Source: Fibrobacterota bacterium (GTDB taxonomy: Bacteria > Fibrobacterota > Chitinivibrionia > Chitinivibrionales > Chitinispirillaceae). From it: a DNA stretch of 64,000 nucleotides. Positions 53,314 to 61,836 of this stretch are shown here, one piece after another. The notes beneath the pieces are model-generated. The model had not been told where the DNA came from. It saw only the letters and a program-made list of their open reading frames with translations, and searched no databases. The position numbers and the translations under genes were made by a program. Within the stretch, counting starts at the first letter, position 1; the number at the start of each line of letters is the position of its first letter. The stretch spans positions 1 to 64,000 of the forward strand of contig JAEYNR010000012.1 in assembly GCA_023412475.1 (NCBI GenBank). The letters are read 5' to 3'.

Positions 53314-53617
53314 ATAAATTCCAAGTTACAAAATCCTAAATTCTAAACAGGAATAAGAGCGTTTCAGCGCAGCTAAAGTATTCCAATTTAGATTTGTTTG
53401 TCTATCTTTCCTTGTTTAGAATCTGATAATTGGTTATCAGGATTTGTTCTGGATTTAGTGCTTACAGTTTCAGGATTTAATTGGAAGTAGGTAAATGGCC
53501 GGAATCGTGGAATATTCATAAAATCGATTGATGATTAAATCAATAACGAAAATGTAAATGATAAGATGAGGAGAAAATATTAATAAATGTTTAAACAAAA
53601 TAAAAATTGGAGGTAGT

Positions 53618-55264
53618 ATGAACAGGTTTCTGGTTCCACTTTTAACTACTTGCATGGGTTCAGTTTTTATCGCTAATGCTGATAACCCTATTATAACTCA
53701 AAAGTACACCGCAGACCCAAATGCAATTGTATACAATGACAGGGTATATGTGTATTGTTCGCATGATGATAATAATCCCGATGATGGTTTCAATATTTTT
53801 GATTATACTCTTGTTTCATCAGATGATATGGCAAACTGGACAGATCATGGTGAAGTATTTAACGTCAGACGGGATGCAAGTTGGGCAGATCAGGCTTATG
53901 CACCGGGTGCAGCAGTAAAAAATGATAAGGTATATCTCTATTTTCCTGATGGCGGTTCTCAAATCGGTGTTGCTGTTGCAGATAAACCGGAAGGACCATT
54001 TACAGATCCTATTAAAAAAGCTTTGATAACAAAAAGTATGCCTAATTGTAATGTCGAATGGTTATTTGATCCTGCAGCATATGTTGATACAGATGGGAAG
54101 GCATATCTTTATTTTGGAGGTGGTGGTAGCACTCCAGGAAATAATTTACGTGTAATTAAGCTTAATGATGATATGATCTCTGTTAATGGGACTGCGGTAA
54201 CAATCGAGGCCCCCAGGTCATTTGAAGCAGCATTTATGCATAAATATAATAATGTCTATTTTTTCAGTTATTCAAACGATTTTAAGGGCCCGCCTAATGC
54301 ACAGATAGCCTATATGACAGGCAACAGTCCAATGCCTAGCTTTACCTTTAAAGGATCTGTTCTTGATAATCCAGCTCTAAATGGACGGGATATCAATATG
54401 GGTAACAACAACCATGCATCAATTGTTGAGTACAAGGATAAATGGTATATCTTTTACCACGACAGAAGATTATCAAACAAGGTATACAAAAGAAGTGTCA
54501 GTGTTGACTTAGTTACTTATAATAATGATGGTACACAGATGAACAAAACAACTGTAACTACGGGAGTGCCACAGATAAAAAATCTGAATCCTTATGATAC
54601 AATACAGGCAGAAACAATAAATATTCAGTCTGGAATCAAGACAGATGTTTGCAGTGATGGTGGCATCATGGTAACCCAGATTTCTGATAAAGACTATATC
54701 CGTGTAAAAGGAGTTGATTTCGGTGATGGTGCCATTAAATTTGAGGCCAGAGCTGCCAGCGGTTCATCTGGAGGTACTATTGAATTGCGATTAGGAAGTG
54801 AAGGAGGCACACTGGTTGGTACATGTAACATTAGTGGTACTGGTGGATGGACAACTTGGGAAACATTTACCTGTGAAATCAATAACTGCAAAGGTGTGAA
54901 TGATCTGTACCTCGTTTTTAAAGGTTCTGGTGAACCCTATAGACTTAACTGGTACAGATTTATCAATGAGACTGAGGTCAATACATCAAAAATTAACAAA
55001 TTAAATGAATTTAAAAAAGTAAAAATTAATTGCACTAAGTCAGTTATTAAAACAGAATTCCAATCACAGGATAATGGAACTGTTTCTTTAGGGGTTTATA
55101 ATTTAAATGGGGTATCCATAAAGACAACATCATTTATGGCCAGAGCTGGTGAGTTTTATTCAAAAAGCCTTGATCTTTCAACAGTTCCGACTGGTTATTA
55201 CATCGTTAAAATCATGAACGATAAAAATATGAAGCATGTTTCAAAAGTGCTTCTGACAAAGTAA
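53618..55264 (+). CDS. Secreted GH43 glycosidase with CBM6
   Basis: The 548-aa product has a signal peptide (1-21). A five-bladed GH43 domain follows with catalytic base Asp33 (KYTADPNAIV), Asp151 (WLFDPAAYVDTDG) and acid Glu203 (PRSFEAAFMHK). A CBM6 lies at about 330-445 (LNPYDTIQAETI...GGTIELRLGS...LYLVFKGSG). The end is a sorting-like domain (LGVYNLNGVSIKT, VPTGYYIVKI, HVSKVLLTK). GH43-CBM6 proteins of this layout remove arabinose or xylose from arabinoxylan. GGAGG precedes the ATG. The exact activity is inferred. Confidence 0.92.
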   Translation: MNRFLVPLLTTCMGSVFIANADNPIITQKYTADPNAIVYNDRVYVYCSHDDNNPDDGFNIFDYTLVSSDDMANWTDHGEVFNVRRDASWADQAYAPGAAVKNDKVYLYFPDGGSQIGVAVADKPEGPFTDPIKKALITKSMPNCNVEWLFDPAAYVDTDGKAYLYFGGGGSTPGNNLRVIKLNDDMISVNGTAVTIEAPRSFEAAFMHKYNNVYFFSYSNDFKGPPNAQIAYMTGNSPMPSFTFKGSVLDNPALNGRDINMGNNNHASIVEYKDKWYIFYHDRRLSNKVYKRSVSVDLVTYNNDGTQMNKTTVTTGVPQIKNLNPYDTIQAETINIQSGIKTDVCSDGGIMVTQISDKDYIRVKGVDFGDGAIKFEARAASGSSGGTIELRLGSEGGTLVGTCNISGTGGWTTWETFTCEINNCKGVNDLYLVFKGSGEPYRLNWYRFINETEVNTSKINKLNEFKKVKINCTKSVIKTEFQSQDNGTVSLGVYNLNGVSIKTTSFMARAGEFYSKSLDLSTVPTGYYIVKIMNDKNMKHVSKVLLTK

Positions 55265-55279
55265 ATTTTTGCACCTGAA

Positions 55280-55313
55280 CGTCTTTGCGGGGGAAATTCC
55301 CCCCGCAAAGACG
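55280..55313 (+). terminator. Strong hairpin after the GH43 gene
   Basis: CGTCTTTGCGGGGG pairs with CCCCCGCAAAGACG (14 bp) over a short A/T loop, just after the GH43 stop. No poly-T tract follows, so it may block exonucleases rather than terminate. Confidence 0.55.
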
Positions 55314-55381
55314 CTGGTTCTTCGCTCCCTGAATGTAACCTGGAAAGAGAACAACACGCATTCCAAGGGCAAGGTAGGTTC

Positions 55382-55545
55382 AGAGGTTTAAGATGTTTAA
55401 GAATTCTTATTAGCTCTGAAAGAGCGTCTTATAATAGCCCAGGCTTCCAAGCCTGGGTGGATGAAAAATAAAAAGCATTTTCCGGAATCCAAGCCCTGTA
55501 AGGGCGCATTATTTCAGCACCGGGCAACGCCCCGTGCGGTTCAGG
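55382..55545 (-). repeat. Multi-hairpin repeat, copy B
   Basis: Reverse complement of copy A (47091-47390) without the tandem array. Hairpins include GCTCTgaaAGAGC, CCCAGGCTTCCAAGCCTGGG, GCCCTgtaAGGGC and CGGGGcgttgCCCGG-type. It lies between the GH43 gene and the esterase at 55729-57168. Confidence 0.85.
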
Positions 55546-55651
55546 GGTCTTCATCATTTCTGTATTAACATTCCTTATTAGTCATTCGATATTCGATATT
55601 TATTTCTCATCATTACCATTTCTTTTCCGTGCGGTTTAAAAGCGATAATAC

Positions 55652-55686
55652 CAAAAAAAAAAGAATCCCCCATATGGGAGATTCTT
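55652..55686 (-). terminator. Terminator of the esterase gene
   Basis: On the minus strand AAGAATCtCCC and GGGgGATTCTT pair over ATAT and are followed by ten T. It lies about 40 bases after the stop at 55729. Confidence 0.85.
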
Positions 55687-55728
55687 ACATACATACAATA
55701 AAGGGGGGAGCCTGTTATTGTAAGTATC

Positions 55729-57168
55729 TTACGGTATATTATCAGATTTGACTTCCCAGTTATTGTCTGTACAATACTTGCAGCCTCCTCCGACAAGGTA
55801 AGCTTTTCCTGTAGCTCCAGTGTCACCTTTTAACCACCAGTTATGCCAGGCCAGAAGAATCTTAGTAAACTCTCCACCATTTCTTTCCCATAGATCTCCG
55901 CCGTGACCGTAACTTTTATGGCTGAAAAACATAATCGGATGGCCAAGAGGTGCAATTCCATTGTAATCTCTCAGTCCATTAGTGTAAGCGCCGGTGTTAT
56001 CCTGGTGACCCTCAAGAATCAGCACTGGTGTGTGTACCGCATCCCATAATTGTCTATTTTCATTAAATGATCCACTGCTTGTAATTCCCCAGGTTGTGGT
56101 TCGAGGGTCTTTAGCAGTACCCATTGCTAACATACCACCACACGAAAATCCATTTGCGGCTGTTTTAGTGGTATCAAGACTCTGGTAATAAGGGCTGCAG
56201 GGTTTACTGTTTTGAGCAATTGCCCAGGTTACGTATTTAAGAAGTAAGTCTGACATCTCCATTGCGCGTGATCCACTACCTCCTGGTAGTCCATCGGCAA
56301 TTACAAAGTAACCATGAGAGGCTAATTCTTTCAAGGCTGCTTCATTATCGGTGCCATTTCTTGAGCAGGCTCCATTACCCCAGGTGAAAATGGGATAGTT
56401 TTTCCCTGGGCCCATGTCAGAAGGTCTATATATAGTGCCTTCATTGATACCTTGTTCGGAGTTTGTTTCAATAACAACCTTATGGGGACCACTGCCAGAT
56501 TGATTATCTTTGTGAACTTTAGATTGTGTACATGTAACATTGTCTATAATTTCAAGAACGATATCGATTGTTTCTTCAAATGAAGAAACTGGTACTGTTT
56601 TGGTCTTGTATCCTAAGGCTGAGGCCTGAAGAGAGTCGACTGCGGCTTGAATTTTTGATGTTTTATTGCTGCTCTGAGACGATGTTGCAGTGGTAACTGT
56701 GTTAAGCCCATTCATTAAAGGGGTATAGCGAAATACTTCTGAATGGTTATCGATTGTTATTCGAATGAGTAACATATTTCTGGCAGAAAGGTATTTATTA
56801 AACTCAAACAGGTAATCCCCTGCAGAAAGATTGTTTCTGGTTATTTTATTTAGAAGCTTACCATTCAAATCAAAAAAATCGATAACCAACTGGGATGACT
56901 TGGTCAGTTGCAGGTTGATCATGTTGTTCTTAAAAGAGATGTTGCTGTTTGTCTTTTGAAATGAAAAGTTATTAACAGAAGAAATTTCTGCAACAAGTGA
57001 GTAGGCCCCTGATTCGTCGGTAGTGTCTGCGAGCTGTTTTGATTTCAGATTGATAATAGCACCATGAATTGCTTTATCGTTATTGTCAGTTACTTTTCCT
57101 GTAATAGCAATGTTTTGGGCCTGCAAAGCCACTGTTGCGAATAGCACTATTAATGTCCGGCGTATCAT
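55729..57168 (-). CDS. Secreted alpha/beta hydrolase with N-terminal beta modules
   Basis: The 479-aa product has a signal peptide (1-18). A carboxypeptidase-regulatory-like module (19-65: ITGKVTDNNDKAIHGAIINL) is followed by a sorting-domain-like module (66-165: LVIDFFDLNGKLLNKIT...LSAGDYLFEF). The C-terminal hydrolase (about 215-479) has nucleophile Ser342 in NGFSCGGMLAMG, an acidic/His pair in EGHQDNTG and SYGHGGD, and resembles chlorophyllase/acetyl-xylan-esterase-like folds. A carbohydrate esterase role is inferred. It lies just outside repeat copy B and ends with a strong terminator. Confidence 0.82.
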   Translation of the reverse strand: MIRRTLIVLFATVALQAQNIAITGKVTDNNDKAIHGAIINLKSKQLADTTDESGAYSLVAEISSVNNFSFQKTNSNISFKNNMINLQLTKSSQLVIDFFDLNGKLLNKITRNNLSAGDYLFEFNKYLSARNMLLIRITIDNHSEVFRYTPLMNGLNTVTTATSSQSSNKTSKIQAAVDSLQASALGYKTKTVPVSSFEETIDIVLEIIDNVTCTQSKVHKDNQSGSGPHKVVIETNSEQGINEGTIYRPSDMGPGKNYPIFTWGNGACSRNGTDNEAALKELASHGYFVIADGLPGGSGSRAMEMSDLLLKYVTWAIAQNSKPCSPYYQSLDTTKTAANGFSCGGMLAMGTAKDPRTTTWGITSSGSFNENRQLWDAVHTPVLILEGHQDNTGAYTNGLRDYNGIAPLGHPIMFFSHKSYGHGGDLWERNGGEFTKILLAWHNWWLKGDTGATGKAYLVGGGCKYCTDNNWEVKSDNIP

Positions 57169-57938
57169 ATAAGCCTCCCTTTTGTGGAAATTTTTTATCC
57201 ATATTTAACATTATTATCCAAACACCCGGTTTGATTGAAGAATCGATTTACACAAAAAATATTCTCATGCTTTTTTCTGTATTAACCGCTTCATTATAGA
57301 TAAAATTGAAGAAACTGAAATGCCTTTAGTGTTAAAACGTTAATTGGATCATTTGTGATAATATATAAAAAAAATGGTAACAAATTGCTTTATTTTTTAC
57401 TCTAACCTGCTTTTATAATTATTTACCTTGGTTTTTTGATAAAAAACAATGTGTCGTAATATGAAAATTATTAATAATCAGTAACATAGATAGTGTCTAA
57501 CCTATTTGATAGATAAAAAAAATATTAGTAGGTTTTTCAAAAAAAAATTAGAAGTTCATTTAGTTTAGCATGAAAAGAGGTAAAAAAAGAAAAAACATAT
57601 AAAAAAAAAGGTAACGATTGAATTGATCGCATATCAGGTACAAATGAGTGAGGGGTTTTAGTCCTGCCAGTTACAGAATTTTCATCCTGAAGTTCTTAAG
57701 CAACCCTGCCGCTGTTGTCTGAGATATTTTCCCAGTCTCCACAAACATGAACCCTTCCCGGGTTGCTGACACCCATATATCTTTCCATTTTCTTGCGTCT
57801 TTTATCTCTGAGTGCTATTTTTACCCTTCCAACGGGTTCCAGGAGAGGAGTAATTTGAGCATTACAGCTTCTTTGATCAACTCAAGATACCAAGAGAATA
57901 ACATCAACCATTTTAATGTACCTAGCAGGTGAACCCCT
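57169..57938. other. Intergenic region of about 770 bases
   Basis: Very A/T-rich on the left. On the minus strand around 57670-57830 one frame reads KDARKWKDIWVSATREGFMF and onward, perhaps a gene relic, but without start or recognisable family. The promoters of the divergent esterase and TamB genes should be here. Confidence 0.4.
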
Positions 57939-60900
57939 ATGAAGCGTTTTTTAACTATTTTTGCAGTCTCAGTTACTATAGTTCTGCTTCTTTTGATCGC
58001 TGCAGTAGCCCTTGTAGCCCGATCAAATTCAGTTCAACAGGCTATTATCGATCAAATCAACAGAGCAATTCCAGGAAAATTCTCTATCGAGAGGATCGCT
58101 TTATCCCCACTGGCTATAAAAGTCGAAATCAATGACTTTGTGTTTGCCGACTCTTCGGGAAATGAGCTGGCTGGAATTAAGCACCTATATATAGACATAT
58201 CCAGCATTGCACTTTTACGAAAAAAAGTTCTTATTCGCCGGGCATCGATCGAGTACCCACGTGTAGTGCTCGATATCGATTCAACAGGATCAATTTCGCT
58301 TCTCAAGGCGCTTGTCGCCAGCGACCAATCGAAATCTGAAAGTAAGCCATCACCTTCTGACAGCTTTGCTCTACCGATGGCTATAGAACTTCAAAACCTG
58401 AGCATTGTTGATGGCAATATCCTTTTTGCTTCCGGAGCACAAAACATCAGTGTAGGTGCGCATGGACTTTCCATCAAGGCAAATGGCCAGAGTGGGTCTT
58501 TTTCGGCTGATCTGGAATTAAGCTTCGATTCGCTCAGTCTGGGGTTGAAAGATGGTTTAATAAGTATATATGACCTTCTTTTAATGGCACAGATGCGTGA
58601 AATGAACCTTGATACAGTTTTAGTGAGGGGGCGTACTGCAGGCTCCTCGTTTCTTGTTAAAGGAAGCGCTAAGAAGCCTTTTGATGATCCACTGATCAAC
58701 CTTGCATTGAATGCAAATGTTGCACTTCGAGAAATTTCAACTTTTGTTGGAAATGACCTTGCGCTTGAAGGTGCTACTGCAATTGATGCGAGGTTTTCGG
58801 GCAGAATAGGGAATCCGGATAAGGCCAGGATCGTTGTCCTCAGCAGTGGTGCCTCTGTCGCAGGATATAAAATCGACTCCCTTTATTGTGCAACTAACCT
58901 GATGGATCGTGTAGTGCACATCGCACCGCTTTCAATCAAAGCTGGTGTGGGCTGTATGGATATAAACGGAAGCGTGGATGCACGAAGGATGTTTCCGGAT
59001 GGGTTTACCGGTGCACAAGCCTCCATGCAGGAACTTGCCTATCAGATGTATGTGAAAGCAGAGCAGTTTCTGCTTGACACACTGCTTCCGGGTATGTCGG
59101 GAGCTGCAGACATCAACTTAGCGATTAATGGGAAAGGGGTAGATCCCGATTCGATTACTGCAGATGTGGCAATGAACGCGGGTGTACAATCGTTTCGTCT
59201 CGATTCTTTAAAGATGCCTCTAAATGCAGCAGTTGCCTGTTCTGCAACTGTAAAAGGTGGAGAAGCTCAGGTGAGCCAGCTTAATGCAGTTTTGGGTGAG
59301 ACAGAGTTGTCTATCTCAGGAGCCTACCATCTTGCATCCGGAGCTGTCAAAGGGATACTGGAAGCTAATGTGCCTTCAATTTCCGCTTTACTTGAATGTG
59401 TTTTTCCGGTTGACAGTATTGACGGCCGGGTGCAGCTGACTGCTCGTGTCGGTGGTGATATCAAGCATCCTCAGGCACTGATAGATCTTGAAGTAGATTC
59501 GGTGGTTTATAAAACGATGCCTTCCGGTCAAATCGAACTCGCTGCTCAACTTGACAGTAGTGGCATGGCAACTGTGAATAAGCTGGATGTCGCGCTTGGT
59601 AAATCACAGATTTCGATCAAGGGAAATGCCCGTGTGTTAGAGAACGGAGCTCCTTTAAATGCTGAAAAAATCACATTCGACTGCTCACTTGCCACTCCAG
59701 GAATCTTTGTTGAAGATTTTGTCGATTCTGTAACTGCCCGCATAGAAATTGGGGCTGCTGTTAGAGGAACAATATCAGATCTGTATGGCCATGTTAATCT
59801 TAAAACAGGGGAGATCGCTGCTGCAGGACAGGTCATAGAGCAAGTGAGTCTCGATGCTAATCTGGAAAAGCAACGGGTATTGATCGAACCTCTTGAAATT
59901 TCTCTCTTTCCAGGAGCTTCACTCTCTGTTGCCGGCTGGGCATCAATTAAGGACTCATTTGATCTCAGGCTCTCTACCAGTGGTATCGAACTTGCATCGG
60001 TTCCACAGCTAGCAAAAGCGATAGATTCGCTTTCCGGAACTGCATCAGTTTCGATACACGCAGAAGGAACCTACCCGGAACCTAAGGCTAAGGGAAAAAT
60101 AACGGTTAACAAAATAAAGTCTGGTAAGTATCCGATCGATGATGTCGATTTGCAGTTTGGTTTTGAGAACCAGCGGATTGAGATCAAGGGAGCTGCGGTT
60201 GCAGTGTTAGATGGCTTTTATGATTTATCAAATAAGGGGTTTTCGTTAAATGCTGTTTTGGATACTCTTCAACTGCGGCCTTTTCTGGCAATGACCGGAC
60301 AAGAGCTTGATGGTGTTCTGGAAGCAGCGATACGCTTGGCAGGAACTACAGACAACCTTGAAGCTATTGATGGGGACATGACCATAAAAAAACTCTTTGT
60401 AAATTATAATAAAGAGCAGGTAATCGAAACACGTGATCTGCGTATGGTACTTGAGGATAAACATTATTCTATACCTGACTTTTCGATTCTTCTTGCCGGC
60501 AATGGGAAATTAGTCGGTCATGCCAGTGGGCAGATTGATGGTTCGCATGATGCTATGCTTAAAGGAATCGTACCTTTGACTGTTGTGCAATACTTTGCGC
60601 CCGATCAGGATGAGATCGAGGGACGAATAACAATTGATGCACTTTTTAGTGGTACGACAAAGGAGCATACGCTTAAAGCTGAACTGCGCCCTGAAAACAT
60701 TGCCATGGCTATTCCAGGACTCTCCCAACGGCTTCATTCGCTAAATGGACTTATTGTAGCTACAAAAGATGGAGTGCGGATCGAGTCGCTCAACGCAGGA
60801 ATTGGAACAGGATCGATTCGCGCAAAAGCTAATCTCAAGCTTGATGCACTTTCACCTTCGGATATGGTGGCAGACCTGATTATGGATGCTGTGCCGGTAA

Positions 60901-61835
60901 GTTTGCCTGGGATGCTGGACATGTCATTAAATGCAAATTTACGCATTGCAGGTACACCTGACACCACTATTGCTTCCGGATCAATCGTACTTCTTGATGG
61001 GTTATATTATCAGGATATCGTCATTAATCCATTGGCTTCCATGGGGCAACGAAGACGGCGCAAGGAAGCTTTACCTCCGGCTGAAATCACTCTTCCTTAT
61101 GTGCGCAACATGCGTTTCAATGTTGATTTTTCAGGAAGAACTCCCTTTAGTGTTGACAATAATATCGCTCAGCTTTTCATTCAACCCGATCTTCAACTCA
61201 CAGGGAATCTTGCTGCACCTGCACTTAATGGAAGGGCGACGGTCGAGCAGGGGACTATCAGTTACCTGAAAAGAACTTTTACTGTTGATAAAGGTGTTAT
61301 TGATTTTGTTAATCCTTATGCAATAGAGCCAAAGGTCGATATCAGCGGAACGGTACCGGTGCAGGACCGGACTATACAGTTGAAGTTGAGTGGAAATATC
61401 GATGATCTCCAGTTTTCGCTCTCCAGTAATGATCCTTCACTTGAAGACCAGGATATAATATTGCTATTGGTACTTGGAAAAACTTCAACGGAACTGCAAT
61501 CGGGAGTTACCGGGGGACAGTCGACTGAACAGATGCTTGCATCACTTGTGGCATCAACCTTTGGAGATGATATTAAAAAAGCTACCGGCCTTGATGTTAT
61601 AGAAGTTGAAACAGGGGACTCCGATAATGCTGGTTCTGATCGTATTGCGGTAACAGTGGGCAAAGATATTACCCGGCGCTTAAGAACCAAGTACACAGTC
61701 GAATCGGAAGCTTCATTAATAGTACAGCGTGCTACTGCGGAGTATCGAATTTTGCAGGATCTGCTTCTTTCGGGATTTCAGGATACTCGTGGTGTAAATG
61801 GAGGAGAGCTTCGTTTTATATGGGAGAGGCGTTAA
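57939..61835 (+). CDS. tamB: TamB-like translocation/assembly module protein
   Basis: The 1298-aa AsmA-like bridge protein has an N-terminal anchor helix (about 5-27) followed by an AsmA-type start (IPGKFSIERIALSPLAIKVEIND). Long stretches of repeating beta segments form the lipid-conducting groove. The last 270 residues are the TamB/DUF490 domain (LTGNLAAPALNGRATVEQGT, FVNPYAIEPKVDISGTVP, DPSLEDQDIILLLVLGKTS). TamB spans the periplasm and helps outer-membrane phospholipid transport or protein assembly. It is followed after one base by a BamA-family gene, its usual partner type. Confidence 0.9.
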   Translation: MKRFLTIFAVSVTIVLLLLIAAVALVARSNSVQQAIIDQINRAIPGKFSIERIALSPLAIKVEINDFVFADSSGNELAGIKHLYIDISSIALLRKKVLIRRASIEYPRVVLDIDSTGSISLLKALVASDQSKSESKPSPSDSFALPMAIELQNLSIVDGNILFASGAQNISVGAHGLSIKANGQSGSFSADLELSFDSLSLGLKDGLISIYDLLLMAQMREMNLDTVLVRGRTAGSSFLVKGSAKKPFDDPLINLALNANVALREISTFVGNDLALEGATAIDARFSGRIGNPDKARIVVLSSGASVAGYKIDSLYCATNLMDRVVHIAPLSIKAGVGCMDINGSVDARRMFPDGFTGAQASMQELAYQMYVKAEQFLLDTLLPGMSGAADINLAINGKGVDPDSITADVAMNAGVQSFRLDSLKMPLNAAVACSATVKGGEAQVSQLNAVLGETELSISGAYHLASGAVKGILEANVPSISALLECVFPVDSIDGRVQLTARVGGDIKHPQALIDLEVDSVVYKTMPSGQIELAAQLDSSGMATVNKLDVALGKSQISIKGNARVLENGAPLNAEKITFDCSLATPGIFVEDFVDSVTARIEIGAAVRGTISDLYGHVNLKTGEIAAAGQVIEQVSLDANLEKQRVLIEPLEISLFPGASLSVAGWASIKDSFDLRLSTSGIELASVPQLAKAIDSLSGTASVSIHAEGTYPEPKAKGKITVNKIKSGKYPIDDVDLQFGFENQRIEIKGAAVAVLDGFYDLSNKGFSLNAVLDTLQLRPFLAMTGQELDGVLEAAIRLAGTTDNLEAIDGDMTIKKLFVNYNKEQVIETRDLRMVLEDKHYSIPDFSILLAGNGKLVGHASGQIDGSHDAMLKGIVPLTVVQYFAPDQDEIEGRITIDALFSGTTKEHTLKAELRPENIAMAIPGLSQRLHSLNGLIVATKDGVRIESLNAGIGTGSIRAKANLKLDALSPSDMVADLIMDAVPVSLPGMLDMSLNANLRIAGTPDTTIASGSIVLLDGLYYQDIVINPLASMGQRRRRKEALPPAEITLPYVRNMRFNVDFSGRTPFSVDNNIAQLFIQPDLQLTGNLAAPALNGRATVEQGTISYLKRTFTVDKGVIDFVNPYAIEPKVDISGTVPVQDRTIQLKLSGNIDDLQFSLSSNDPSLEDQDIILLLVLGKTSTELQSGVTGGQSTEQMLASLVASTFGDDIKKATGLDVIEVETGDSDNAGSDRIAVTVGKDITRRLRTKYTVESEASLIVQRATAEYRILQDLLLSGFQDTRGVNGGELRFIWERR

Positions 61836-61836
61836 T

